From an uncultured Eubacterium sp. (GTDB lineage Bacteria > Bacillota > Clostridia > Lachnospirales > Lachnospiraceae): a DNA stretch of 64,000 nt. Position 1 is the stretch's first letter, and every line of letters begins with the position of its first letter. Made by a program: the position numbers and the translations under genes. The notes beneath the pieces are model-generated. The model was not told the DNA's origin. It worked only from the letters and a program-made list of their open reading frames with translations, and did not search any database. The stretch lies in the NCBI GenBank assembly GCA_958446835.1, contig CAUCXT010000005.1, positions 31,199-95,198 of the forward strand, read 5' to 3'. Shown piece after piece: positions 25,827-35,348 of this stretch.

Positions 25827-26468
25827 ATGGATGTTAATAATTTACAGACAGGTATGTCGGGACTTGCGGCTTCGGGGATGAATGTCACATGTACGCGAAG
25901 CTCATTGTATTCCAAATCAAAAAACGGAAAGAAAGCATTGTCATACAATCCAAAAGAGATTTCATCGCAGATTCTGCGCGCGAGAAAGACCGTGGGGGCA
26001 ACACAGGTGCTTAGCCGTGCAAGGGCGAAGCTGGCAATGTTAAAGAAAGCGCAGTCTACAGGAGAGTATGACAGCGCGGAGCTTGAGAATGCGATTGCAC
26101 ATGCGAAGAGAATGGTTGAATGTGCAGATATGAAGGTGAATAATCTGCGTGAGGAGGACAGGCTTAGGAAGAGGGCGGAGAACAAGGAAGAACTGAAGGT
26201 TGAGAAGCTGAGAAATGCCGGGCGACTTGAAAATCTCAAGAAACGGACACACAGGCAGGATGAAAATAAGGCATTGTTCGATGCGGATACGAAGTATTAC
26301 CAGAAGGAAGGGAACAGTATTGTGGGAGCAGCAGCTTCCGCGATTTCGTCAGCTGCCGCATCACTTGAACTGAGTTCTGTGTCAGGGCAGATGAGAAATT
26401 TAGAGATTACACAGGCTGCGATAGCTCAGAGCAGTGTGCAGGGACAGAGTATGGATGTAATTGTATGA
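25827..26468 (+). CDS. Conserved-type hypothetical protein with helical, highly charged middle
   Basis: 213 residues from ATG 25827 (AGGTGGG just upstream). No domain recognised. The N-terminus is Ser/Gly/Asn-rich. A segment YNPKEISSQILRARKT...LSRARAKLAMLKK is followed by a long Lys/Arg/Glu helix (about residues 60-150: AIAHAKRMVECADMKVNNLREEDRLRKRAENKEE), then an Ala/Ser-rich amphipathic C-terminus (IVGAAASAISSAAASLELSS). No signal peptide or membrane helix. It may be a structural or coiled-coil adaptor. The next gene is a chemoreceptor 130 bp away, but no functional tie can be shown. The 262-bp gap to the MATE gene shows no clear promoter. Confidence 0.7.
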   Translation: MDVNNLQTGMSGLAASGMNVTCTRSSLYSKSKNGKKALSYNPKEISSQILRARKTVGATQVLSRARAKLAMLKKAQSTGEYDSAELENAIAHAKRMVECADMKVNNLREEDRLRKRAENKEELKVEKLRNAGRLENLKKRTHRQDENKALFDADTKYYQKEGNSIVGAAASAISSAAASLELSSVSGQMRNLEITQAAIAQSSVQGQSMDVIV

Positions 26469-26598
26469 AGTTGATAAAAATAGATGTATTTATTGCTTGA
26501 TTTTTATATGGCTAAATAGCTTAAAATGCTTGAATTTAGCGTGTTTATATAATGTACTTTATAAGTTTTTGCTATAAAAGTATGGAGGGGGAATTTTA

Positions 26599-28041
26599 AT
26601 GGAAAAATTGCATAGACAGAATTTAATTATAATTCTTGCAGGAATAGTTATGTTATCTCTTTTGACGGTGGTTGCTTTTGGTCTGAGTCCGCTTGCGATT
26701 AAAAACGCGGTGGTGCTTTTGACAGCGGGAACAGCAGTCATATTGTGCTGGAGATTTGTAAAAAATGACCTTGCAAAGGCACTGTGCATAACACTTATTC
26801 CATCTGTTGCCACAATAGTCTATGCGGCTATGTGTGGTGGTAATTCGGTAGCATTTCTGGCAAATTATGTTATTCTTGCGATGACTATGGTATATTTTGA
26901 TAAAAAATATACATTGTATTACATAATACCGATGGGAAGCATTGCAGTTATCTGCGCAATATTTATGCCTGAGATAATAGATGGAAAAAACTGTACGTTA
27001 GCCGGAGCCATGACAAAGGTAGTATTTTTTATTTTTGTGGCAGTGGTACTTTTTAACGCTACAAAGAGAGGAAGGGCTTTTCTTGAAAAGACGGAGGAGA
27101 CGCTCGCTGAGGTGAAGGACAACAGTGCTGTAGCGATGGAGATAGCAGGAGATCTGAATGTTGCCATATCACAGTGCAGAGGCAGTGTGGAGGAGCTCGC
27201 AGCGCAGGCAGGAACCGTCAACAGTGCGGCTGAGCAGATGAATACGGCTATAGAGAGTACGGCTAACGCAACCATAGCCGTTACAGAGCAGGTTAAGAAT
27301 GCCACAGATAAGATTGAACACAACCATGAGCTTGCGGGACAGCTTGATGAGAGCTTTTCCGAGGTCGATAAGGCTGTTGCATCAGGTCATGACGAGGCTC
27401 TTAAGGTGAAAAAGAGCCTTATTGATATATCTGATACAGTCGGCTCCGCAAAGGCTGCTACAGAGACATTGAACAAAGAAATGGTCACCATTACAAGCAT
27501 ATTAGAGGAAATCAATTCCATTGCGTCGCAGACTAATCTGCTATCGCTCAATGCCTCAATCGAGGCTGCAAGAGCAGGAGAACACGGAAGAGGCTTTGCC
27601 GTTGTTGCGGATGAGATAAGGAGCCTTTCCGAGCAGAGCTCGGCGGCAGCGAACAATATTAGGGACATTCTACAGGGGCTTGAAGCAACTACGGGCATGG
27701 TGTCGGCTAAGGTTAATGCCGGGGCAGGTGCGGCATCAGACGGTGTTGCTAAGATGGACGATATGTTGAAGGTGTTTGAAGCTGTTAGGACTGCTGCGGA
27801 GAATGCTTCCGCGGTTGTGGATGAGGAGTATGATGTCATAGCTTCTGTAAAGACAGGATTTGACAATATACATTCCGAGATAGAGACGCTTATGGCAACA
27901 ACCGAAGAAAATTCGGCTATGATAAGCAATATTGTTGAGAGCATCGCGAGACAGAATGATTCGGTTGACAGCATGAAGGGCGAGATAGTCAATATTTCAG
28001 AGCTTTCGGAAAAGCTCAGAGGACATTTTGTGGAAGCGTAG
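26599..28041 (+). CDS. Methyl-accepting chemotaxis protein with multi-helix membrane domain
   Basis: 480 residues. About six membrane helices occupy residues 8-150 with almost no extracellular loop, unlike the usual two-helix receptor with a periplasmic sensor; no HAMP domain is obvious. A long cytoplasmic coiled coil follows, with the signalling tip [43 protein letters not shown] at about residues 304-347. The receptor would bind CheA/CheW and report either a membrane-embedded signal or the energy state of the cell (inference). GGAGGGG lies before the ATG at 26599. No che or flagellar gene is in the window. Confidence 0.9.
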   Translation: MEKLHRQNLIIILAGIVMLSLLTVVAFGLSPLAIKNAVVLLTAGTAVILCWRFVKNDLAKALCITLIPSVATIVYAAMCGGNSVAFLANYVILAMTMVYFDKKYTLYYIIPMGSIAVICAIFMPEIIDGKNCTLAGAMTKVVFFIFVAVVLFNATKRGRAFLEKTEETLAEVKDNSAVAMEIAGDLNVAISQCRGSVEELAAQAGTVNSAAEQMNTAIESTANATIAVTEQVKNATDKIEHNHELAGQLDESFSEVDKAVASGHDEALKVKKSLIDISDTVGSAKAATETLNKEMVTITSILEEINSIASQTNLLSLNASIEAARAGEHGRGFAVVADEIRSLSEQSSAAANNIRDILQGLEATTGMVSAKVNAGAGAASDGVAKMDDMLKVFEAVRTAAENASAVVDEEYDVIASVKTGFDNIHSEIETLMATTEENSAMISNIVESIARQNDSVDSMKGEIVNISELSEKLRGHFVEA

Positions 28042-28098
28042 GAGAAAATTCTTTGTAATTTGATTAGCATGTTTTGACCTAGCATCATTTTATAAAAT

Positions 28099-28156
28099 AA
28101 TTAAACTGCCATATCAAAAAAATGTTGAATTTTTATTGATACGGCAGTTTAATTTT
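28099..28156 (+). terminator. Terminator after the chemoreceptor gene
   Basis: 19-bp arms (28099-28117 and 28136-28154) match except at one position; the descending arm ends in AATTTT. Confidence 0.7.
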
Positions 28157-28208
28157 GTCAGTAAGTCAGGAAAAACTAATAGAAATACAACATAACTAAC
28201 AATAGCGG

Positions 28209-28307
28209 TTGGAAATATTTAATCGGACATTTAGCTGCGGAAGTAACAGTACCCTTGCTGATGAACTTTTCGGTGACCTTGTGGAGACGCTTAAGGGAGT
28301 GGAATAA
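28209..28307 (+). other. Short open frame, probable gene remnant
   Basis: A 32-codon frame from TTG 28209 to TAA 28305-28307 reads as a plausible protein end (SNSTLADELFGDLVETLKGVE). It has no ribosome binding site and no clear start, so it could be the tail of a lost gene. The rest of the 401-bp gap 28042-28442 holds the hairpin before it and the dyad promoter after it. Confidence 0.25.
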
Positions 28308-28320
28308 GGATTTAACTGCC

Positions 28321-28391
28321 TTGGATTTATATTATAAACATGCTATAATCGGATTATGAAAAAAATAGTCTGATTATAGCATGTTTATTTT
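28321..28391 (+). promoter_or_regulatory. Promoter built into a long inverted repeat
   Basis: TTGGAT (28321-28326), 17-bp spacer, TATAAT (28344-28349) with an upstream TGC giving an extended -10. The -10 lies in the left arm of an 18-bp inverted repeat (28336-28353 and 28369-28386; AAACATGCTATAATC...GATTATAGCATGTTT) followed by ATTTTTG. The dyad could be an operator, a terminator for RNA from upstream, or both. Confidence 0.5.
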
Positions 28392-28442
28392 TGCAGAATT
28401 ATATCAGATATAAGAATATAAATTATAGGGATAGGTGAACAT

Positions 28443-30614
28443 ATGTCACAAAACACAGATTACATGCAGGATGATTTCTATGAATATATGAATAACCGGC
28501 TCAGGTATAGGGGAATTACACTCAAGGATATGTGTGAAGGAATAATAGATACGGACAAGCTGTACAAATATATGAGACAGCAGCTTTCATTGTCCAAGCT
28601 GGTGCGGGACAGGCTTTTAGACAGGATGGGCGGCTCGGATTATGATTATGAATACTATCTTCTGCCGGATGAATATGAACTGTGGGAGAAACGTCAGAAA
28701 CTTGTCCGGTCTGTGCTGGTGGGTGAGGAATGTAAAAAATTGATGGATAAGTCCGTTGATATCAAGGATATTTATAACGCAGATGATGAGACAGACGGAC
28801 GGCTCTCAAGACAGTTTGCACTTGCAATGAAGGCACAGTCGATGAAGGTCCAGGCAATTGGAGTGCATTCGATGACAATACAGGGGATGGGGGAAAAGGA
28901 CGGAAAATCACAGTCAGCGGAACCGCAGTCAGGGGAATTACATACAGAAAAGATATCTTCTATGGGCGTACAACATTCAGCTTTATATCTGAATGATGAG
29001 TATCACAGCATTCTTACTGAAGCCGTGAAGCAGACTGTGCCTGATTTTGATAGAATGGCTGCTGATATAGACTGCAATATTCCGGATGGTATCATAACAG
29101 ACATGTTTAATGAAGAGAAGGGAATGAACGGAAATATTCAGGTATCAGAAAAGCTCACCCGGCTATATTGTACGAAAAAGAGACTTGGGTGTCAGGAGAT
29201 TGCGCTCATCCTTGACATTGCATTGTGTATTGCAGGAAAGAGCATTACGGCGGAAAAGGAAGATAATCATGGAATTATTCTTGCAATGAAGATTGTTTTA
29301 AGCTTTCTTAAGTATATTCCGGATGAATTTAATGAGCAGGCTGCTGTTGTGAGCATATATCCAAAGGCGGTCCATTCGTTGTGTAAAATATATGAAATCT
29401 ATGGAATTAATATAAACGAACGGATATTTTTGGATGGCAATAGGTTTCTCATTGAACTATGCGACCGGGCTATAGAGATGCTGGGGATAGGTATGCGTAC
29501 GTACTATATATGGGAACTGCTTGATTACAGAGAGCGCTATACAGGAAAAAAGGATGGATTTAAAAGTGCGATAGAGTACGCGTACAATCTTGTAAATCTT
29601 GATGTGCGCACAACAAATGATGCATATTTGTACATCGAAACAGAGGTGTTTGATGCGGCAAAAGTTGTTGATGTCAGAAGGCGTATGATGGGAATGACGA
29701 AAAAGGACTTGTGCAGGGATTTGTGTACAGAGATGACGCTTTTAAATTTTATAAACAAAAAGAGGAATCCACATTTGCATACTGTACGCATGTTATTTGA
29801 CAGGCTTAATATGGGGAGGCAGTTGATTAGGGCGGATATTGTAAGTGGTTCATATGAAAATAGAATGGCCTCAAGAAAGATAAGAAAATTATCGGCGCTA
29901 AGAAAGTATGGAGAAGCAGATGGACTTAACAAACAGCTTATGAGCGAAATTGATATGAATTGTATAATGAATACAAGAGCAATTGAAACACATAGTATAT
30001 TTTATCGTTTTATAAGAAAGGAAATTGATTCGGTACAACATCGCGAAGAATTTAGAAAGCTGCTTGAAATTACGGTGAATGTAAATGAATTGGAAAATAA
30101 AATTGATAAAGAATTTGGCAGTAATGATATATTTCTTACAGGGGATGAACTTGTTTGTTTATATAATATGTATCGAATGGATACCATTGAAAATGAAATC
30201 CAATTGTTGTTGGATATATGTTGCAACTATGAATGCAATTTTCAAGAAAGGCATGATTTACTTTCAGGTGAAAAAAATGTAGATAAGAAATGTCTGGTAC
30301 TAAATTATGCTAATCGATGCGCAATGATTATGAGCTATGCCTCAGATGCTTATGGAGATATTGGAAATTATGAGTTGTCAAATAAGGTAGCAACTAATTT
30401 AATTAAGCGGATGTTGTTAATGAGAAGAATGAACTATGTTGCTGGTAACATATATACGTTGTGGTGGAACAAAGGGGAAAAGTCAGGATATGATAAAGAG
30501 GACTCTGAAGAAAAGCATAGATTGGAAGTGAGTATTCAATTATGCCACTGGATACAGAAGCATAAACTGGAGAACATATATAAAGAAAAGTGGGTAAAAT
30601 ATTATGAAAATTAA
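28443..30614 (+). CDS. Large protein with two HTH-like segments, possible regulator
   Basis: 723 residues, soluble. Residues about 15-65 (YMNNRLRYRGITLKDMCEGIIDTDKLYKYMRQQLSLSKLVRDRLLDRMG) resemble the XRE-type DNA-binding segment at the head of Firmicute RRNPP/Rgg-like regulators. A second similar segment is near residues 405-455 (DVRRRMMGMTKKDLCRDLCTEMTLLNFINKKRNPHLHTVRMLFDRLNMG). The remaining sequence is helical and could be TPR-like, the peptide-binding part of such regulators. Codon use becomes AT-rich toward the 3' end. It is followed by a secreted protein and a lipoprotein of unknown function. The regulator role is inferred; no family is assigned with certainty. Confidence 0.65.
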   Translation: MSQNTDYMQDDFYEYMNNRLRYRGITLKDMCEGIIDTDKLYKYMRQQLSLSKLVRDRLLDRMGGSDYDYEYYLLPDEYELWEKRQKLVRSVLVGEECKKLMDKSVDIKDIYNADDETDGRLSRQFALAMKAQSMKVQAIGVHSMTIQGMGEKDGKSQSAEPQSGELHTEKISSMGVQHSALYLNDEYHSILTEAVKQTVPDFDRMAADIDCNIPDGIITDMFNEEKGMNGNIQVSEKLTRLYCTKKRLGCQEIALILDIALCIAGKSITAEKEDNHGIILAMKIVLSFLKYIPDEFNEQAAVVSIYPKAVHSLCKIYEIYGININERIFLDGNRFLIELCDRAIEMLGIGMRTYYIWELLDYRERYTGKKDGFKSAIEYAYNLVNLDVRTTNDAYLYIETEVFDAAKVVDVRRRMMGMTKKDLCRDLCTEMTLLNFINKKRNPHLHTVRMLFDRLNMGRQLIRADIVSGSYENRMASRKIRKLSALRKYGEADGLNKQLMSEIDMNCIMNTRAIETHSIFYRFIRKEIDSVQHREEFRKLLEITVNVNELENKIDKEFGSNDIFLTGDELVCLYNMYRMDTIENEIQLLLDICCNYECNFQERHDLLSGEKNVDKKCLVLNYANRCAMIMSYASDAYGDIGNYELSNKVATNLIKRMLLMRRMNYVAGNIYTLWWNKGEKSGYDKEDSEEKHRLEVSIQLCHWIQKHKLENIYKEKWVKYYEN

Positions 30615-30812
30615 TTATTATAATTTTTGTCCAATAGTGTGATTGGATAAAAATTATAATCGACATTTCCAAATTATAAATTATAATAATTATAGTATCA
30701 GACGTGGTGCTAATATAATGTAAAACCGGTTTAGTGAAAATGGAGTGATATACAAAAGAATTATTTAAGAAATAGAATGAAATTATATAATTAAAATTTG
30801 GAGGTGTACAAT

Positions 30813-31655
30813 ATGAAATTTGGTAAAATATTATCATGCATATTAGCAGTTGTATTGAGTACAACTTGTATTGGAGTTAATGTAAAGGCAGAGGAAAATA
30901 AAGAGACGGATATAATTAATATATTATATAATAAAGGGTACATATCAGATGAACAGATTGATACCGCTAAAGTAGTTGAAATGTCCGGGCTAAATTCAGT
31001 TCAACTTTGTGAAGTGGATGAGGGAGAGACAGGAGAAATATTTGAAGGTGTAATGTTGAACTCATTACAGGACAATGAGGCAGAATCAGAAATATTAATT
31101 CCGTATGTTGAAAGTGCAGACGGAGAGCTTGTTACATTAAGTTCTTATGCGCGTGGTGTGGCAGACCCGCGAACCTTTGAAAAACAGATATCAGAGATAG
31201 ATTTCTGTGTTGTTAAGATTAAGATTAATTATGATTTTTATCCTCAGAATTGGAATGGTTGGGCTGACGCGTATTACAGACATGGGATATTGAACGTATC
31301 TGTTGAACATGATTCTGTAACAGCTAACAATTATATTAGTAATCTGGAAGTAAGATATATGTCAAGAGGTATGGAAATTGATCCTGATACACTTAATTGC
31401 AAGGGATTTAATAACGTTCTAACTATGCTATCCCGTGCAAGTGTGGTAACGAATAATAGTTATACAGTGGTTTCAGCAACAAGACCATATTTTCTCAGGG
31501 ATAGCAGTTCAACAGCAGATGGACCTTCATTTAGTGCAGTTGCATATAGTTTTACATATAAGGGAAAGTATTATGAACCTACATTATGTGTACTTCAGCA
31601 GGATAATGATAATCCTATGATAGATTTCTTTATGGGACTTAACTGGGAATTTTAG
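30813..31655 (+). CDS. Secreted protein of unknown function
   Basis: 280 residues from ATG 30813, with GGAGG 10-14 bp upstream. A signal peptide (MKFGKILSCILAVVLSTTCI...) with probable cleavage after VKA near residue 25 directs it out of the cell; there is no lipobox or anchor. The mature part is acidic at first (EENKETDIINILYNKGYISDEQ) and then beta-rich with many Tyr and Asn. I recognise no domain. It is AT-rich and unlike its downstream neighbours in base use, so the unit 28443-31655 may have been acquired together. A terminator follows. Confidence 0.7.
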   Translation: MKFGKILSCILAVVLSTTCIGVNVKAEENKETDIINILYNKGYISDEQIDTAKVVEMSGLNSVQLCEVDEGETGEIFEGVMLNSLQDNEAESEILIPYVESADGELVTLSSYARGVADPRTFEKQISEIDFCVVKIKINYDFYPQNWNGWADAYYRHGILNVSVEHDSVTANNYISNLEVRYMSRGMEIDPDTLNCKGFNNVLTMLSRASVVTNNSYTVVSATRPYFLRDSSSTADGPSFSAVAYSFTYKGKYYEPTLCVLQQDNDNPMIDFFMGLNWEF

Positions 31656-31677
31656 TTAACGGCAATAATAGTCGAAG

Positions 31678-31704
31678 AGGTATATGTGATAAATATACCT
31701 TTTT
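31678..31704 (+). terminator. Terminator after the secreted protein gene
   Basis: AGGTATAT (31678-31685) / ATATACCT (31693-31700) followed by TTTT. Confidence 0.8.
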
Positions 31705-31783
31705 GACTATATAATAAAAGTGGACAGAAACAACTTGCTGATATATAATAAAGACAAATAATAATCGTAAGGGGGACGGCAAT

Positions 31784-32581
31784 ATGAGAAAATTATGTCT
31801 GATACCGATAACATGTATGACAATACTTTCGCTTGTTGCATGCTCTAAGGGAGCTGGCAGTCAGAACGGAAGCGGTGCGGAGCTGTCAACAGAAATGCAG
31901 CATAAGTATCTTGAGAGCTGCGATTGTCCGACTGATGCCAATGGGGTGAAGCAGCATGCCGGCAGCTGTGATGTGCCGGAGATATCCGACAAGGTGGAGC
32001 TTGTCGCGGACATGTACACGTCGAACATGATTACCAAGGATGGCTACGCGACCTATCAATATGTGATTACCGATGCGCAGTATTCGGGGTATTTTGATGA
32101 CAGGAATCATATTAGTATCCTCGATGACTATGCGGGGCTGGCGGAGGAAGTGCTTGCGACTGTTGCGGCACAGGATAGCAGACCAAGGAATATGCTCTCC
32201 GGAATGTACTTAGGAGCGCAGAGGGGAACAACCCGCACGAAGGAGGGCATGAAGATACTTGCATTTAATGAGAATGATCCAAGGCAGGTTGCAAGGGATG
32301 TCAAGGTCAAGGACATGAATTCCAAGAATATCCGCTGTCTTGTGCAGAATTATTTTATTGATACAGATGGAAATGTTCTTTCGGACAAGATATCGGATGA
32401 ATATTTTGATGGTAAGAAGTCAATCAAGCTTTCCGGCGAACAGCTTGAATGGGCTAAGGAAGCTGCAGATGACACGGTCAACATGGGTGACCTGACTTAT
32501 GAGGAGTTTGTTGAAAAGTACAATGAATTGACCGCGGAGCAGCTAGAGGTGTGGAATGATATCTGGGGTGTGGAATATTAA
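31784..32581 (+). CDS. Lipoprotein of unknown function
   Basis: 265 residues; the signal peptide ends in the lipobox LVAC, so the protein is membrane-anchored outside. A CDCPTDANGVKQHAGSCDVPE segment follows, with three cysteines that might form a disulfide, then an acidic, helix-rich body ending in LTYEEFVEKYNELTAEQLEVWNDIWGVEY. No domain is recognised. It is transcribed just before the trp leader, but the leader has its own promoter. Confidence 0.75.
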   Translation: MRKLCLIPITCMTILSLVACSKGAGSQNGSGAELSTEMQHKYLESCDCPTDANGVKQHAGSCDVPEISDKVELVADMYTSNMITKDGYATYQYVITDAQYSGYFDDRNHISILDDYAGLAEEVLATVAAQDSRPRNMLSGMYLGAQRGTTRTKEGMKILAFNENDPRQVARDVKVKDMNSKNIRCLVQNYFIDTDGNVLSDKISDEYFDGKKSIKLSGEQLEWAKEAADDTVNMGDLTYEEFVEKYNELTAEQLEVWNDIWGVEY

Positions 32582-32614
32582 TCAAAAAGGATTGAAAAAA
32601 GTTAAAATCCCCAC

Positions 32615-32643
32615 TTGACATTGGAATATATGAGTGTTATATT
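32615..32643 (+). promoter_or_regulatory. Promoter of the trp leader and operon
   Basis: TTGACA (32615-32620), 17-bp spacer, TATATT (32638-32643). Confidence 0.75.
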
Positions 32644-32649
32644 CTTTAT

Positions 32650-32963
32650 AAATTTAACAGGCTAAACCGTTGAAGCGAAGGTAAAGGTAATTATGCTCCT
32701 ACAGAGAGCCCACGTTGCTGAGAGTGGGTAGAACACAGGTTATCAAGTGGATCGCAGAGGGCACGGAACAAAGGCTTATATCGTGTGCAGCATAACAGAA
32801 TGTACATATTGCCGAGTATTTCGTGACGTGCAGGCATACGTGAGTTGCCGGGGATATGACTGTATCCTGATAAGTGCACAGCGTGGCTGTGAAGCAAGGT
32901 GGTACCGCGGATTTGTAGATTCGTCCTTGGCAGAGAAGAGATTCTCTGCCAAGGACTTTTTTG
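32650..32963 (+). ncRNA. T-box leader (tRNA-sensing attenuator) of the trp operon
   Basis: The leader between promoter and trpE has the T-box layout. Stem I has the AGAGAG bulge and a distal CCCAC...GTGGG hairpin (about 32702-32728). The probable specifier codon is TGG (Trp) at 32748-32750, followed by A. The conserved T-box AAGGTGGTACCGCGG is at 32896-32910. The terminator stem GTCCTTGGCAGAGAA / TTCTCTGCCAAGGAC (32923-32937 / 32942-32956) ends in TTTTTT. AAGG of the T-box can pair with CCTT at 32925-32928 to form the antiterminator. Uncharged tRNA-Trp should therefore allow read-through into trpE. The TGGT bulge would pair with an A or, by wobble, a G discriminator base. Confidence 0.92.
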
Positions 32964-32985
32964 TTATAGACGAAGGGAGAACACA

Positions 32986-34452
32986 ATGAAAATTAACATT
33001 TCTTTGGATGAAGTTAAGAGAATAGCCGCAGAAGGTGACTATGACATCGTACCTATATGTTCGGAGCTGCTGTCGGATATCAAGACACCTGTTCAGGTTC
33101 TGCGAAGCCTTATGAATGTCTCAGAGCATTGTTATATGCTTGAGAGTGTTGAGGACAATGAACGATGGGGACGCTATTCATTCCTTGGGTTTGAACCTAA
33201 GTTTATCATAACCTGCAGTAATGGCAGGATGAGAGTCGGAGACGAAGAATTTCAGACATACGACCCGGACAGCCATATAAGAGAGGTGCTTTCAAGGTAC
33301 AAGAGCCCGGTGATACAGGGGATGCCGACCTTCACAGGTGGGCTGGTCGGATATTTTTCCTACGATTATTTAAAATATTCGGAACCGACGTTAAGACTTG
33401 ACGCGAAGGACACGGAGGGCTTTAAGGATGTTGACCTGATGCTGTTTGATAAGGTCATTGCCTTTGATAATTTGAAAAGCAGGATAATATTGATTGCAAA
33501 TGTTCCGACCGCGGACATTGAGACTGGTTATGTGCAGGCTGTGGCAGAGTTAGAGAGGATGGAGGAGCTTATAAGACATGGTGAGCCGGTAAAGGATACA
33601 GGAGGGCGCATGACAAGTGGGATTAAGCCCTTGTTTTCCAAGGAAGAGTATTGCAGCATGGTGGAAAAGGCTAAGCACCATATATTCGAGGGCGATATTT
33701 TCCAGATAGTCCTGTCAAACCGTCTTGAGGCGGAGTATGAAGGAAGCCTCCTTAACACCTACAGAGTACTGAGGACACTTAACCCTTCGCCGTACATGTT
33801 CTATTTTTCGGGAACGGATGTGGAGGTCGCGGGAGCTTCGCCGGAGACACTTGTCAAGCTTGAAAACGGAGTGCTCCACACCTTTCCGCTTGCCGGGACA
33901 AGACCGAGAGGCAAGACGGCGGAGGAGGATGACAGACTTGAAAAGGAGCTTCTAGCCGACCCGAAGGAGCTTGCGGAGCACAATATGTTAGTCGACCTTG
34001 GAAGAAATGACCTTGGAAAGATAAGCAGGTTCGGGACGGTTGAGGTTGAGAAGTATCACTGCATAGAGAAGTATTCGCATGTAATGCACATCGGTTCGAC
34101 GGTGAGAGGACAGATAAAGGAGGACAGGGATGCACTTGACGCAGTCGATGCGGTCTTGCCTGCCGGAACATTATCGGGTGCACCGAAGCTTCGTGCCTGC
34201 CAGATAATAAATGACCTTGAAAACAACAAGAGGGGCATATACGGCGGCGCGATAGGCTACATAGATTTCACCGGAAACCTTGACACCTGCATAGCTATAC
34301 GAATTGCCTACAAGAAAAACGGAAAGGTCTTTGTAAGAAGCGGCGCCGGAATCGTTGCGGATTCTGTTCCGGAGAAGGAGTATCAGGAATGTATCAACAA
34401 GGCGGCAGCGGTTGTGAAAGCACTTGAGGCGGCGCAGGGTATAGATGAATGA
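32986..34452 (+). CDS. trpE: Anthranilate synthase component I
   Basis: Makes anthranilate from chorismate, taking ammonia from the TrpG subunit. 488 residues from ATG 32986 with AAGGGAG upstream; an in-frame start inside the leader is rejected. The N-terminal half holds the feedback-inhibition segment (LESVEDNERWGRYSFLG, the tryptophan-binding LLES-like site). The C-terminal chorismate-binding domain has GDIFQIVLSNRLE, NPSPYMFYFSG, SPETLVKLENG, PLAGTRPRGKTAEED, DLGRNDLGK, GAPKLRACQIIN and RSGAGIVADSVPEKEYQEC. First gene of the operon after the T-box, so production depends on tRNA-Trp charging. Confidence 0.95.
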   Translation: MKINISLDEVKRIAAEGDYDIVPICSELLSDIKTPVQVLRSLMNVSEHCYMLESVEDNERWGRYSFLGFEPKFIITCSNGRMRVGDEEFQTYDPDSHIREVLSRYKSPVIQGMPTFTGGLVGYFSYDYLKYSEPTLRLDAKDTEGFKDVDLMLFDKVIAFDNLKSRIILIANVPTADIETGYVQAVAELERMEELIRHGEPVKDTGGRMTSGIKPLFSKEEYCSMVEKAKHHIFEGDIFQIVLSNRLEAEYEGSLLNTYRVLRTLNPSPYMFYFSGTDVEVAGASPETLVKLENGVLHTFPLAGTRPRGKTAEEDDRLEKELLADPKELAEHNMLVDLGRNDLGKISRFGTVEVEKYHCIEKYSHVMHIGSTVRGQIKEDRDALDAVDAVLPAGTLSGAPKLRACQIINDLENNKRGIYGGAIGYIDFTGNLDTCIAIRIAYKKNGKVFVRSGAGIVADSVPEKEYQECINKAAAVVKALEAAQGIDE

Positions 34453-34584
34453 TGGTATTAAATCAGATACAATTACAATTGCTGAGAACAATGACAGATA
34501 AAGCTTATATCTGATAAAAATAGTACTGAATGTTTAAAATATGCGGTTAAAAATACATATAGAGTGCTAAAAAGGAGGTCAGAA

Positions 34585-35175
34585 ATGATTTTACTGATAG
34601 ATAACTATGACAGCTTTTCATATAATCTGTATCAGCTTGTCGGGAGCATTGAGCCTGATATCAAGGTTATAAGAAATGACGCGATGACAGTCGGCGACAT
34701 TGAGAAAATGAACCCGGATGGAATCATAATTTCACCGGGACCGGGAAGGCCTGAGGACTCAGGAATCTGTCCGGAGGTGATAGGAAAGCTGGGAAGCAGA
34801 TTCCCGATACTTGGTGTGTGCCTTGGACATCAGGCAATATGCATGACCTACGGAGCTACGGTGTCATACGCTAAGGAGCTTATGCACGGCAAGCAGTCGG
34901 ACACAACGCTTGATACGGACTGTGAGCTTTTTAACGGCTGTTCGAGGATTACGCCGGTGGCAAGGTATCATTCGCTTGCGGCGGTTGAGGAGACCATGCC
35001 GGATTGCCTGTCGGTGACGGCGCGCACGGCGGACGGTGAGATTATGGCGGTGAAGCACAGGGAATATCCGGTCTACGGAGTGCAGTTTCACCCTGAGTCG
35101 ATTATGACGCCGGAGGGGAAGCAGATGTTAAGGAATTTCATTGAGCTGGCGGGAAGGAAGCAGGCAGGAGCTTAA
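34585..35175 (+). CDS. trpG: Anthranilate synthase component II (glutamine amidotransferase)
   Basis: Releases ammonia from glutamine and passes it to TrpE. 196 residues from ATG 34585 with GGAGG 7 bp upstream. The triad of class I amidotransferases is visible: Cys in LGVCLGHQAI, and His and Glu in VQFHPESIMTPEGK. SPGPGRPEDSG forms the oxyanion region. It could also serve p-aminobenzoate synthesis like PabA, but its place in the operon favours anthranilate. The 132-bp gap after trpE has no terminator with a T-run. Confidence 0.94.
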   Translation: MILLIDNYDSFSYNLYQLVGSIEPDIKVIRNDAMTVGDIEKMNPDGIIISPGPGRPEDSGICPEVIGKLGSRFPILGVCLGHQAICMTYGATVSYAKELMHGKQSDTTLDTDCELFNGCSRITPVARYHSLAAVEETMPDCLSVTARTADGEIMAVKHREYPVYGVQFHPESIMTPEGKQMLRNFIELAGRKQAGA

Positions 35176-35348
35176 AATATAATAAAGACAGTGAAGGAAA
35201 AAATAAGTTTTAATTTTGTAAGGTTTTGTATATTAAAACTGCCTTGTAAAATAAGATATGGGTTGACGGAAATAAGCTTACAACAATAAAAAGATAAGAT
35301 AAAAATAATTTTTTTAAAGGTATTATATAAGAAAGTGAGGATTCAGGC

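Noticed and set aside
34464..34520. Attenuator between trpE and trpG
   Set aside because: ATCAGATA/TATCTGAT arms are 8 bp with a loop of about 40 nt and no T-run; too weak.
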